Shown here piece after piece: positions 43,373-52,344 of a DNA stretch of 64,000 bases. Each line of letters starts with the position of its first letter. Positions within the stretch are counted from its first letter, which is position 1. Under the pieces are notes generated by a model. It was not told where the DNA came from. It worked only from the letters and a program-made list of their open reading frames with translations, and did not search any database. This stretch comes from an uncultured Lachnospiraceae bacterium (GTDB lineage Bacteria > Bacillota > Clostridia > Lachnospirales > Lachnospiraceae). The stretch covers positions 87,852-151,851 of the forward strand of contig CAJUMJ010000058.1 of the NCBI GenBank assembly GCA_910587095.1, in the 5' to 3' direction. Position numbers and translations under genes: made by a program.

Positions 43373-44899
43373 CTATTTTATATATTCCTTCAATTTCACC
43401 CTGTCTATTTTTCCGTTGGCATTGATCGGCATTTTCTCCACATGGATCACCTTATCCGGCAGCATATAGTCCGGCACAAGACGGGATATCTTTTCGTTGA
43501 TGTATGCTTTTTCAAGTTCCTCCTCGATAAAAAGCACAATCTTGCTTCGCTTCCCGTCATATAGACAGCAGTTTAAGGAAATTTCCTGCAAGGAAGACAC
43601 GGCCGTCTCGATCTCTCCCAGCTCAATCCTGTGTCCCATGTGCTTAATCTGGAAATCTTTTCTGGAAAGATAAAGGATCTCCCCTCGCTCATTATATTTT
43701 ACAATATCCCCCGTCCGGTAAATCGTCTCCGGCACGGCCTTGTTCAGAGGATTCTGCACAAAAGCCTCCGCCGTTTTCTCCGGATTTTTATAGTAGCCCA
43801 TGGACAAGGATGTTCCTCTGACGCAGAGTTCGCCCGCTTCCTCGCCTGTCACAAGCTCATCCCGTTCATTTAACACAAGGATATCCGTATTCGGCATGGG
43901 GAACCCGATGGGAAGCGGCTCCTCATCCGTAAAGTCGCGGTCTACGATATAATATGTGCAGGCGTCGGTGATTTCCGTCGGGCCGTAAAGATTCGCATAC
44001 TGTACGTCCGGCAGGAATTTCCGCCATACATTGAGCTGCTTATTCGGCATAACCTCTCCGCAGAACAGCACCCGCCGCAAAGTATCCGACAAATCCACAT
44101 TTCTGAACGCCTTGAGCTTTGCCACCACAATCAACGCCGAGGGCACCCAAAAAATGGTGTTGATTTTCTTTTCCTTTAAATACGCAAGCAGCAAAACCGG
44201 CTGCGCAAAAAGCGTCTTCGGAATAATATAGGTAGTCGCACCTGTTTTCAAAGTACTGTAAATATCTAAAATGGAATTGTCAAAGTAAAACGGCGCCTGG
44301 TTTCCAAAGCTGTCCTTCTCCGTAATCCCAAAAGTTTCCGTCACCCAATCTATGTAATCTATGACGGAACGGTGATTGATCGTCACTCCCTTTGGAATCC
44401 CCGTGGACCCGGAAGTGAACAGCACATACAGAAGATCGGTGTCAACTCCCTTGCTTCTTGCACGGTCCAGGGCCGCGTCCCGCGCAGACTCCGGTTTGTC
44501 CTGGCTCTGCGCCAGGATATCTTCCAGCAAAAGAAAATCCCCTTCATAATCATACGCCGAAAACACGTCCCGCAAAGCCCCGGTGGTGATGACCAGCGCC
44601 GGTTCCAAAACTTCCAGTATCTTGTTGACACGGCTTCCCGGCATGTCCACATCGATGGGGGAATAAAAGTTACAGCTATAAGCCGCCCCCATAAAGGAGA
44701 CAAGCACATCCACACCTTTTTCAAGAAAAACGACGACAGGCTTTTTAAAAAGCCCTCTCTGCGCCAGCTCGCCGCCAATGGCTCTCGCCTGGGCGCGCAG
44801 CATCCCGAACGTAATTTCCTTTTTTTCATCCACGTATGCCGCCTTATCCGGAAAACGTTTTGCCGACTCGTCCAGCCAGTAAGTTACATTTGCTTTCAT
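43373..44899 (-). CDS. DltA-like amino acid adenylating ligase
   Basis: ATG 44899 with GGAG five bases upstream gives 508 residues, the size of DltA. Adenylation-domain motifs occur in order: A3 FTSGSTGIPKGV (161-172), A4 FYFDNSILDIY (204-214) with the amino-group-binding aspartate at 207, FCGEVMP (279-285) as in DltA, A5 NLYGPTEITDA (303-313), A7 YRTGDIVKY (394-402), A8 GHRIELGEIE (422-431) and A10 NANGKIDR with the catalytic lysine near 497. The retained Asp207 means an alpha-amino acid is the expected substrate. It is probably loaded on the carrier at 42157. The pocket differs from DltA around the A4 motif (FDNSIL instead of FDLSVM), so D-alanine cannot be assumed. Confidence 0.88.
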   Translation of the reverse strand: MKANVTYWLDESAKRFPDKAAYVDEKKEITFGMLRAQARAIGGELAQRGLFKKPVVVFLEKGVDVLVSFMGAAYSCNFYSPIDVDMPGSRVNKILEVLEPALVITTGALRDVFSAYDYEGDFLLLEDILAQSQDKPESARDAALDRARSKGVDTDLLYVLFTSGSTGIPKGVTINHRSVIDYIDWVTETFGITEKDSFGNQAPFYFDNSILDIYSTLKTGATTYIIPKTLFAQPVLLLAYLKEKKINTIFWVPSALIVVAKLKAFRNVDLSDTLRRVLFCGEVMPNKQLNVWRKFLPDVQYANLYGPTEITDACTYYIVDRDFTDEEPLPIGFPMPNTDILVLNERDELVTGEEAGELCVRGTSLSMGYYKNPEKTAEAFVQNPLNKAVPETIYRTGDIVKYNERGEILYLSRKDFQIKHMGHRIELGEIETAVSSLQEISLNCCLYDGKRSKIVLFIEEELEKAYINEKISRLVPDYMLPDKVIHVEKMPINANGKIDRVKLKEYIK

Positions 44900-44921
44900 C
44901 TCTGCTCCATATCCTCCTGCA

Positions 44922-46001
44922 TCAGCGTACATCTGTCACCGGATAATAGGTATCCGCCGTCTTTTCCGCTTTTACATGGTAAACGTCATATAAGTCCGTC
45001 ATCTCAAGTCCGCATCCCGCAGGGTCATAGGAACCGTAAAGCGCGACGCCGCTATCGGCTGCCAGCCGCTTCACCTTTTCCTCCACCTCGAGCGTGATCC
45101 GAAAATCCTCCTCAGATTCTATGTAATTATACATCATGGGCGAATAGGGTGGCAAGTATAAAATAACCTCTGTGCCGGCCTCCTGCAAATGCCAGACCAA
45201 TGCCGAAAAATACCAAAAATGCCCGTCATCAATCTCATGGTAATCCGTCATACGGTAGACTACATGCTCCTCCATGGCCTGTCTCGTCATATCCTCCACC
45301 GAAGCCTGCTCCACCTCACGAAGCTCCCGCTGATAACTGACACTTCCGTCACAATGTTTGACATACCCTTCCGTCTCCCAGGCGTCCGTATAGGAAACGG
45401 CAAACCGCTTTTTTTCGGGAAGCAGCGTCACATTATAGCGAAAATAATCCAGAGAAAGCGCTTTCCCGTAATCCCTGCCTGTATCTTTGCGAAGAAGAAC
45501 CGTCTCCCCGTCCAGTTTCCCGTCCAGCATCCCTCTCATATAGTCCGCGTAATCTTCCAGTTCTCTCCACTTTTCGTTGTCGTGACTCGTATTGAAGAGG
45601 AAGGGATCCACCCCGATCACCACTGTTTGCGGAAGCTTTCCCTGGCCGGTCAAAATACCCGCCACGGCGAGCAGGTCATAGATCGTGGCTTCCGACAGCC
45701 CCGCGTTGTAAAAAGATTCCGTTCCAAACATATTGTGGTCGAAGGTGTACACCCGGCTGGAACCGAGAACCATGACCTGCGGTGCCTCATCCATCCCGCT
45801 GATACGGGCCGACAGGAGATTTCTGTCATTATAATCAGAATCCTCCAGCCCCTCCACATGCTTCCCCTCCGCCATCCGCGCGGCAATATCGTCGTAGGTG
45901 ACGCGCAAAAGCGCATAAGAATCGACGTACCAGTTGACCGTTCCTATAAATATAAAGATCGGCAGAAGAAAAAGCGCCGCCTTAAACCATTTTTTTATCA
46001 T
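44922..46001 (-). CDS. DltD/AlgJ-like membrane-anchored SGNH protein
   Basis: ATG 46001 has GGAGG six bases upstream. The 359-residue protein has one N-terminal membrane segment (about residues 5-22) and an outside domain. MVLGSSRVYTFD near residue 75 carries the nucleophile-type serine and DLYDVYHVK near 338 the Asp-His pair of SGNH-fold proteins. Proteins of this build are the extracytoplasmic partners of MBOAT acyltransferases. It overlaps the 3' end of the gene at 45982 and is 22 bases before the DltA-like gene, which places it in the Dlt-like module in the DltD position. It would complete transfer of the acyl group to the glycan. Confidence 0.78.
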   Translation of the reverse strand: MIKKWFKAALFLLPIFIFIGTVNWYVDSYALLRVTYDDIAARMAEGKHVEGLEDSDYNDRNLLSARISGMDEAPQVMVLGSSRVYTFDHNMFGTESFYNAGLSEATIYDLLAVAGILTGQGKLPQTVVIGVDPFLFNTSHDNEKWRELEDYADYMRGMLDGKLDGETVLLRKDTGRDYGKALSLDYFRYNVTLLPEKKRFAVSYTDAWETEGYVKHCDGSVSYQRELREVEQASVEDMTRQAMEEHVVYRMTDYHEIDDGHFWYFSALVWHLQEAGTEVILYLPPYSPMMYNYIESEEDFRITLEVEEKVKRLAADSGVALYGSYDPAGCGLEMTDLYDVYHVKAEKTADTYYPVTDVR

Positions 46002-47688
46002 CGGTAACCTCCACCGGGCCAATCGAAAACTCGATCAGCAAGGGTAACGCCGCAAATATCCCGTAGGCATAGCGAAACTCATTGTACACAGGCGTCGCAA
46101 GAAGCAAACTTCCAAGAAGCATAAGGCAGGGCACATAGACGAGCGCCGGCTTTCCGGCGTACAGCGCGCATGCCAGGCAGAGAAGCAAAATCCAGGTGTT
46201 TATCCCCAGGCTCCACACTTTGTTGTAAAACGCCTGAAACCAAAGCAGAAATTCACTCATTGCCAGACTGTCGTCATAGGAAAACACCTTCCTGCGCGTC
46301 TCAATCCCAAACGGATTTTCCACCATAAAATATTCGCTGTAAAGAATTTGCTCGTGTGGAATGTGCAGGGCATAGTAACCCGCTGTCTGGCGAATCTCCG
46401 CCTCAAGATACTGCATCGGATTTCGAAGGCCAACCTGAAGCCATAATTTGGCATACGCCCACTTATTGTCCGCGATCATTTCCTGATTCCCATTTTCCCG
46501 TATATAGTTTTTTGTCATATCAAACAGATACGGATTGTAAAAATCATCGATCCTCTCAAGCGGCGCCACCTGGTCAATCATCGCCACCTCCTCCTGCGTG
46601 AGGCTCCCTCCTCTGACATAAGCGCAGAGCAGATGCTGGACCGGCATTGTCAGGCTCTCGATCGTATCCGGCGGCTCCACGCCAAGCGTGCTTAAAACCG
46701 GCCCCTGCCAGAGCAGATAACATAGCAGCGCGGAAGCCAATGACAAATACATATACCCGTCCTTCAAACCGAAGAAAGGCTTTCTTCTCTCCCCGCTTTT
46801 TTTGTCTTTCCCGCAAATCCGCGACAGAATCAGGAAAAAGGCCGTCCCTGCAAAGATAAAAATACCGTTGCTTCGAAGCAGGCAAACCGACAGGCCCGTC
46901 GCAAAAAGAACAAGCCACTGCCGTTTTCCGACCGTCCCCGCCTTGCCGCACTCATGAACGGCCCACATAAACAGAAGAAACGCCGCCGTGAACCAGGCGT
47001 CCTTTCCCATACAAATACTGAACATGCCATTTACGGGAAGCAGGGCATAGAAAAATACCGCAAGGGCCATCCACAGAAGCCTTGTTCCCCTCCGATACAT
47101 GAGATACAGATAAAACCCGAATACAGCGGCCACAAGCGCCATCTGAAAAAAAGTATAAAGCGCCACCGCCGCCGTGTAGTCTTTAAAAAGACCATACCCT
47201 GCGGTCAGAAAAACCTTGATGATAAGCGTGTGAAAATACGGATGATGGTTTGATTTCGCCGCAAGTCCCAAAGCCTGTTCCATCTGCCACACCGCGTCGT
47301 TGTTAAACCAAGTCGGATAATACATAAGATAGTAGGGCAGGTAACACAGGAGACAGAAAAGGAAAAAGAAAAGCCAGATCCACCAGCGCCCCTGCCGTCT
47401 CTTTCTTGGCGGAAACACTTTTTCAAGCGACCACCGCAAGCTGACCGGCAAAAAGGACGTCAAAAGAGCCTGCCCGTTTTCCGCAAGGAACCCCACCGCC
47501 AACAGCACAAGAAAACTGCCTGCCGTCCACAGCACAATCCTGCCTAAGTTCTGCGCATTGCTGTAATCCACCGATCCCTGCCAATCCCCCAGCACGACAA
47601 AAAGGGCATAGCAGAGAGAAAAGGGGAGCAGAATAACAAGCTTACGTCCCGTGGGGCGTTGTATTCTCATATCGCTGTCCGTTCCCAT
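45982..47688 (-). CDS. DUF6020-like polytopic membrane protein (GT-C-like)
   Basis: The ATG at 47688 has GGAGG seven bases upstream. The 568-residue protein has about 12 membrane segments. A first outer loop, YPTWFNNDAVWQMEQALG, lies near residue 125, followed by NHHPYFHTLIIKVF, the pattern I associate with DUF6020. Acid residues in the first outer loop and the histidine pair fit a polyprenyl-phosphate-sugar-dependent GT-C enzyme. A large outer loop spans about residues 345-475. It opens the Dlt-like module and overlaps the SGNH gene, which suggests it may make the glycan branch that the module then decorates. Function is inferred from the family only. Confidence 0.7.
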   Translation of the reverse strand: MGTDSDMRIQRPTGRKLVILLPFSLCYALFVVLGDWQGSVDYSNAQNLGRIVLWTAGSFLVLLAVGFLAENGQALLTSFLPVSLRWSLEKVFPPRKRRQGRWWIWLFFFLFCLLCYLPYYLMYYPTWFNNDAVWQMEQALGLAAKSNHHPYFHTLIIKVFLTAGYGLFKDYTAAVALYTFFQMALVAAVFGFYLYLMYRRGTRLLWMALAVFFYALLPVNGMFSICMGKDAWFTAAFLLFMWAVHECGKAGTVGKRQWLVLFATGLSVCLLRSNGIFIFAGTAFFLILSRICGKDKKSGERRKPFFGLKDGYMYLSLASALLCYLLWQGPVLSTLGVEPPDTIESLTMPVQHLLCAYVRGGSLTQEEVAMIDQVAPLERIDDFYNPYLFDMTKNYIRENGNQEMIADNKWAYAKLWLQVGLRNPMQYLEAEIRQTAGYYALHIPHEQILYSEYFMVENPFGIETRRKVFSYDDSLAMSEFLLWFQAFYNKVWSLGINTWILLLCLACALYAGKPALVYVPCLMLLGSLLLATPVYNEFRYAYGIFAALPLLIEFSIGPVEVTDDKKMV

Positions 47689-47787
47689 GCGTTATCCTCC
47701 GTGACTGCCGCGCCCTGTTCTTTCTGCGCGGCCTTATCTTCCCTGCCTTCAGCCTCCGGTTCCTCTCCCGTCAATCCATAGCCGCCG

Positions 47788-48912
47788 TCAGCCCTTATGT
47801 TTCCTGCCATATGCCTCGCACACCTCGTCGATATAATCCCTCCACTGCCCGAAAATCGCCTCGTCGTTTGCCCTCTCGGCAATCTTTCTGGCATTGCGGC
47901 CAAGCCTTTTTGCCAGCGCAGGATCTTCAATCAGACGGTTGATGCCATCCTCCATCGCTTTCTGGTTCTTGATGGGAATCAAAAGACCGTCCACCTCGTT
48001 AGTCATGATCGTGCGCGGGCCGCCGCAGGGACAGTCCGTGGCGACGATGGGAAGTCCCAGCGCCATGGCTTCCATAAGCGCGTTTGGCAATCCCTCCCAG
48101 TCCGAGCTGAAAGCAAACAAGGCCGCATCCGTAAGCTCCTGCTCCAAACTGTCGCTGGCGCCCATCAAATGCACGTAGTCCTGCGCGCCAAGCTCCCCTA
48201 TTGTCTTTTCCAGAAGCTCCTTCGTGCCGTCCTGCGTATCCCTGCCATATATTTTCAGATCATAGTCAGGATGCTTTTTGTGCACCTCATGGAATGCCCT
48301 GACCAGCATCACCTGATTTTTGAAGTCTACAAGACGTCCCGACTGTACCACCGTCTTTGTGCGCTTTTCTGGCTCCGGTACGCCGATATACTTCGGGTTG
48401 AGCGGATTTAAAATGATACACGAATTTTTCTGTAATCTCGGCGCAAAAAACTCTCTGGCTCCCTCTGTCTGAAAAACGCAGCCGTCGGCTCTCGGAAATA
48501 GGAATGGAATCTGCACCTTGTCAAAAGGTCTGTCGTAGTGCCCCACAGGATCCGTGCGTATGGAAATAATAACCGGAATCTTAATAAAGTAAGCCGCCGT
48601 CAGCCCCCTGTAAAGCGCTTTTCTGGCAAAAGGGATCAGGACATCCGGCCTCTCCTCCTTCAAAAACTGCTTCAGATAGCGGATGCGCAGAAAAAATTGC
48701 GCGAGACGTCCTTTTTTCTCGTCGCCCGGCCGCAGTCCCACATGCACGCGCCGCACCCTCTCGTCTGTCTGAAATTCGTTTTCTCCTTGCCACTCCGTGG
48801 CGACAAGCACCTCATATCCGTTTTTCACAAAACGGTTGGACAGGTTGGACACCACCCTTTCCGCTCCGCCCTGCTCCAGACAATTTAAATGAAACGCAAT
48901 CTTACGAGCCAT
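47788..48912 (-). CDS. GT4 family glycosyltransferase
   Basis: This 374-residue GT-B enzyme begins KIAFHLNCLEQGGAERVVSNL and has VVQSGRLVDFKNQVMLVRAF near residue 198, EGLPNALMEAMALGLP near 283 and ATDCPCGGPRTIM near 302. This group includes PglJ and related enzymes that add alpha-linked GalNAc residues to undecaprenyl-linked glycans. It is closely similar to the GT4 gene at 48960 in layout. A 99-base spacer without features separates it from the gene at 45982. It probably adds one HexNAc unit. Confidence 0.9.
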   Translation of the reverse strand: MARKIAFHLNCLEQGGAERVVSNLSNRFVKNGYEVLVATEWQGENEFQTDERVRRVHVGLRPGDEKKGRLAQFFLRIRYLKQFLKEERPDVLIPFARKALYRGLTAAYFIKIPVIISIRTDPVGHYDRPFDKVQIPFLFPRADGCVFQTEGAREFFAPRLQKNSCIILNPLNPKYIGVPEPEKRTKTVVQSGRLVDFKNQVMLVRAFHEVHKKHPDYDLKIYGRDTQDGTKELLEKTIGELGAQDYVHLMGASDSLEQELTDAALFAFSSDWEGLPNALMEAMALGLPIVATDCPCGGPRTIMTNEVDGLLIPIKNQKAMEDGINRLIEDPALAKRLGRNARKIAERANDEAIFGQWRDYIDEVCEAYGRKHKG

Positions 48913-48959
48913 ATTTCCTCCCTGCCACGCTCAAACTCGTGCAAAATTCTTCCCACACG

Positions 48960-50084
48960 TCAAACCGACCACTCCCTGATTTTATGGATATAATTCTCCT
49001 TGGAGAAAACGCCCGCGCGCTCCACCGACAATCTGCCATAACGCGCCATTTCCTCCTCGTTTTGCAAAAGGGATACCACCCGGGCCGCCGTACTTCTCTC
49101 TTCCTCCTCGATATGGGAAGCGTCCATATCCGGCTCCTTTCCCATGTTTGGCACAAGAACCCCGTATTTCCCGTCAAAAATCTCCGCCGGCCCGGTCATG
49201 CAATCCGTAGCCACCGCCGGAAGCCCCATCGCCATCGCCTCCACCAGCGCATTGGGAAAACCCTCCCAGTAGGAAGTCAGAAGATAGAGCGCCCCTTTTT
49301 TCAAATAGGGATACGGATTTTTCTGAAGCCCGGCAAAATGCACCTCGTCGGCAACACCCAAATCAGCCGCCAGTTTCCGATACTGCGTAAATTCACCCTT
49401 GCCGATTATGAGAAGCTTTGTATCCGGCAGCTTGGCGTGTACCAGCGAAAAGATCTTTAACAGATGCCAGAAGCCCTTAACCACATCCTCCCGTCCCATG
49501 GAGACGATAATCCGTCCGTCCCGCCAGGGAAGATGCGCCTCACCCTCCTGTGCGCGCGCCCGAATCTGCCCGATGTCAAAAAACCCCGTCAGGGTGTATG
49601 TGCAGCCACACGCATATTTCTTTTCGATCATGCCGCGAAGCGTTTCCGAGCAGCACAAAAGCCTGTCCGCTTTTTTGCAAAAAAGACCAAGCCAGGAACT
49701 GTCCATATCCATATAGCTCATGACGCCAAGCCAGCATTTCGCTCCTTTGCGCGAGAAAAGCCGCCCCGCAAAAACATTGGCCAGATTGGCCGTAGGGCCG
49801 AAGCTGTAGGCGATATCGATCCGCTCCCGGTTTTTCAGCCGCCTGAGTCTGTGCCCCCGTCTTAAAACATTGAAAACTTTAGAAAGTTTTCCCGGGCGGC
49901 TTGGCAGCCCAAGGTCCGTCACCGGAATGTCCTCCACGTCGAAATCTATGTTTGCGGAGTCAAATATGGCTATCCGCACATCAAAGTACGGTTTCAAAGC
50001 AACAGCCGTCGCCGCACATACCTTTTCCGCCCCGCCCTGATGAAGGGATGGGACGATCAACAATAATTTTTTCATAATAATCAT
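48960..50084 (-). CDS. GT4 family glycosyltransferase
   Basis: The 374-residue protein begins MKKLLLIVPSLHQGGAEKVCAATA (after a possible earlier ATG three codons upstream; either could be the start). It has VSMGREDVVKGFWHLLKIF near residue 200 and EGFPNALVEAMAMGLP near 285, the GT4 donor site. A stretch near residues 105-150 has several cysteines. It follows the GT4 gene at 50132 by 47 bases. It is expected to extend the lipid-linked oligosaccharide begun by the PglC-like transferase. Confidence 0.9.
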   Translation of the reverse strand: MIIMKKLLLIVPSLHQGGAEKVCAATAVALKPYFDVRIAIFDSANIDFDVEDIPVTDLGLPSRPGKLSKVFNVLRRGHRLRRLKNRERIDIAYSFGPTANLANVFAGRLFSRKGAKCWLGVMSYMDMDSSWLGLFCKKADRLLCCSETLRGMIEKKYACGCTYTLTGFFDIGQIRARAQEGEAHLPWRDGRIIVSMGREDVVKGFWHLLKIFSLVHAKLPDTKLLIIGKGEFTQYRKLAADLGVADEVHFAGLQKNPYPYLKKGALYLLTSYWEGFPNALVEAMAMGLPAVATDCMTGPAEIFDGKYGVLVPNMGKEPDMDASHIEEEERSTAARVVSLLQNEEEMARYGRLSVERAGVFSKENYIHKIREWSV

Positions 50085-50131
50085 CCATAATTTTCAGTCT
50101 ATTCCGCATTTTGAGCGCCCTGCGGCTCTAC

Positions 50132-51325
50132 TCACTGACCGCGGGTGTAAAATCTGCAATACCCTTCCGCCTGCGTGCGCACGTCAAATCCCGCTTTCCG
50201 CATTTCTTCCGCCGTGTCCCTGCGCTCATAGTCCGCCTGGGAAAGAATTTCCCGTGCCCAAAGGCCGGCTTGTTCCTGAATGCTCATGTAAGTCACAAGC
50301 TCCGTGGCTTTCGCCTCCCTTGTCACGGTATCCGACGCGATACATCGAAGTCCGGCCGCCTGCGCCTCCACCAGCACGCCCGGCAGCCCCTCAAAAAAGG
50401 AGGGAAGAAGAAAAAAGTCCATCGCCTGGTAAAACCGGTCCGCGTCTCTTCTGTTGCCCAAAAACGTCACCTGTCCGGCGACGCCCAGCCGCCTGCACTT
50501 CTCCTCCATGGCCGGCCTGTCCTCTCCGTCTCCGAGAAGCAGCAGACGGGCATCCGGCCTCTCCTTGCACACCGCCGCGAAAACATCCAGCAGGTACGGA
50601 TGATTTTTCTGATACTCGAACCTTCCCACATGCCCGAGCACAAGCTCCCCTGATATGCCGAGCTGTGACCGGACTTCCTGCCGCACCTTTTCATTGTACG
50701 TAAACCTTCCCACGTCAATGGCGTTGTGGATAATCTTTACCTTTCCCGCTTTCATGGCTTCCCCGCCGAACACATCCTGTCCTGCCAGAGCCGAACACGC
50801 AAAGCAGTAATCCGCTTTTTTTGCAAGTCCCCTGCGGAAAAATTTCGTGGCAGCCCCTTTTAGGCCCTTCACCACGCCCGCGTTTCTGGCATGTGCTACC
50901 GTGACGGGCACGCCGGCCTTCTTCGCGACGGGAAGATAAATACCCGCCGTGCTTGTCATATGCCCCTGTACTACCTGAAATTCGTTGTGCGCCGCAAAGA
51001 AAGCCTTAACCGCTTTTCTGTAAGAAAAATAATTATATACCTTAAACTTGGGGAGCACGTAAATATGGCCGCCCATAGCCTGTATCTCCTCATCATAAAA
51101 CTGCGGTTTTCTGACGCTCGTGCCAGTTTTTTCATTCCGTTTTTCCACGTCTATGTCAGCACGCCGCATCTCCTGAAATCCCCTTTTCACGGCAGAAGCA
51201 TGTACCAGAAAGTCAAACTGAATCTTCTCCGTGTCCATCTGCCGGTAGAGATCCATGATGCGGCTCTCCGCGCCCCCAAGTCCCACGCCGCCAAGCACGT
51301 GCAGCACATGTATCGGTTTCTCCAT
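50132..51325 (-). CDS. GT4 family glycosyltransferase (EpsF-like)
   Basis: The 397-residue protein begins VLHVLGGVGLGGAESRIMDLYRQ, typical of EpsF-like GT4 enzymes. It has GHVGRFEYQKNHPYLLDVF near residue 233 and EGLPGVLVEAQAAGLRCI near 313. An insertion of about 30 residues near position 50-80 (RRADIDVEKRNEKTG) is charged and unlike close relatives of this group. It lies 65 bases after the formyltransferase-like gene. Likely role: a sugar transfer step at the cytoplasmic membrane face. Confidence 0.88.
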   Translation of the reverse strand: MEKPIHVLHVLGGVGLGGAESRIMDLYRQMDTEKIQFDFLVHASAVKRGFQEMRRADIDVEKRNEKTGTSVRKPQFYDEEIQAMGGHIYVLPKFKVYNYFSYRKAVKAFFAAHNEFQVVQGHMTSTAGIYLPVAKKAGVPVTVAHARNAGVVKGLKGAATKFFRRGLAKKADYCFACSALAGQDVFGGEAMKAGKVKIIHNAIDVGRFTYNEKVRQEVRSQLGISGELVLGHVGRFEYQKNHPYLLDVFAAVCKERPDARLLLLGDGEDRPAMEEKCRRLGVAGQVTFLGNRRDADRFYQAMDFFLLPSFFEGLPGVLVEAQAAGLRCIASDTVTREAKATELVTYMSIQEQAGLWAREILSQADYERRDTAEEMRKAGFDVRTQAEGYCRFYTRGQ

Positions 51326-51390
51326 ATCCTGTCCCTCCCGGCCATTCTGCGAACATTGCAGTTTAGGCCTCGTCTCTATCCGGGCCTGCC

Positions 51391-52311
51391 TTAAGCCAGG
51401 ACATCCCCCGCTTCCAGTGTCAGGCTGCTCTCATAGCGGTCAATCAAAAGCGAACCGTCCACCGTGCGCACCACCGGCTTTCCGTCAAAGACATCTATCA
51501 CCTCGCCCGGTGCGTAGGCCGAAAAATCGATCATTTCGTCAAAAGGATGGGCTTCCCACACGCGCACCTCCTCTTCCCCGCAAAAGGCGAAGGCTCCCGG
51601 AAACGGCGCCGCCACCCCGCGGATCAGATTATAAATTTCACGTGTTCTTTTATGGAAATCAATTTTTCCGTCCGCCGCCGTCCGTTTCCCGTACCAGGAG
51701 TCAAAATCTTTGGAATTCGTGCGGATATCGATATGGCCGCTCCCGTATGCGGCGAGCAGCCGGCGGATCAGCCGTTTCGAGCAGATCATGTTCTTATACT
51801 GCGCCGTGCGGATATCGTCGTGGGGGGTTATGGAAAACATCTCCGTAGCAAACACATTGGGGCTGTCCGCTTTCTCGTCGTAGCGGAACAGATTCAGGTT
51901 AAAACGGGTGTCCCCGAGAATCACCGACCAGTTTAAGGGCGAACGGCCCCGCCCGAAAGGGAGATATCCGCTGTTGCCGTGAAAACCGTATATGCCATAT
52001 TGGAAGCAGTCCAACACGGAAGCCGGAATCAACCGCTGCCAGCCCATGGAAATGCCGATGTCAAACTCGTTCTCCCGCATCAGCTTCTGCGTCTTTTCAT
52101 CCGTCAGAAAGTAGCTGTCCGCCTCATGCACAGGAATTCCATATTTTTTTGTCAAACCGGAAAGTCCCTTGTATCCCGAAACCTCGTTTTTCTTCGTCAC
52201 CTCCGGACTGATCGTGATAATCAGATCGACGGGACAGATTTCCTTCTGTATAAAATTGACAATATTCTCCGAGGTGTCTTTCACCCCGAATACGACTACT
52301 TTGTACTTCAT
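51391..52311 (-). CDS. ArnA/Fmt-like formyltransferase family protein with altered active site
   Basis: The 306-residue protein has both parts of the Fmt/ArnA fold. The N-terminal part has GFHGNSGYLPFGRGRSPLNW (110-128) and YDEKADSPNVFATE (144-157). The C-terminal barrel begins YGKRTAADGKIDFHKRTREI and has IRGVAAPFPGAFAF near 230-244. His111 and Asp149 align with the catalytic pair of ArnA, but the asparagine two residues before the histidine is glycine (Gly109), and two extra residues lie between. It may be a sugar formyltransferase with a changed mechanism or an altered reaction. It stands next to the nucleotide-sugar epimerase gene, so a nucleotide-linked amino sugar is the most natural substrate. 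Confidence 0.78.
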   Translation of the reverse strand: MKYKVVVFGVKDTSENIVNFIQKEICPVDLIITISPEVTKKNEVSGYKGLSGLTKKYGIPVHEADSYFLTDEKTQKLMRENEFDIGISMGWQRLIPASVLDCFQYGIYGFHGNSGYLPFGRGRSPLNWSVILGDTRFNLNLFRYDEKADSPNVFATEMFSITPHDDIRTAQYKNMICSKRLIRRLLAAYGSGHIDIRTNSKDFDSWYGKRTAADGKIDFHKRTREIYNLIRGVAAPFPGAFAFCGEEEVRVWEAHPFDEMIDFSAYAPGEVIDVFDGKPVVRTVDGSLLIDRYESSLTLEAGDVLA

Positions 52312-52344
52312 ATCTGCCGTCTCCTTTTCGATAACGTTCGATAT

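Noticed and set aside
40572..46001. A plain D-alanine teichoic acid dlt operon
   Set aside because: A formyltransferase lies between the ligase and carrier genes, the MBOAT is longer than DltB, the ligase A4 motif differs from DltA, and the genes are inside a glycan locus beside GT-C-like genes.
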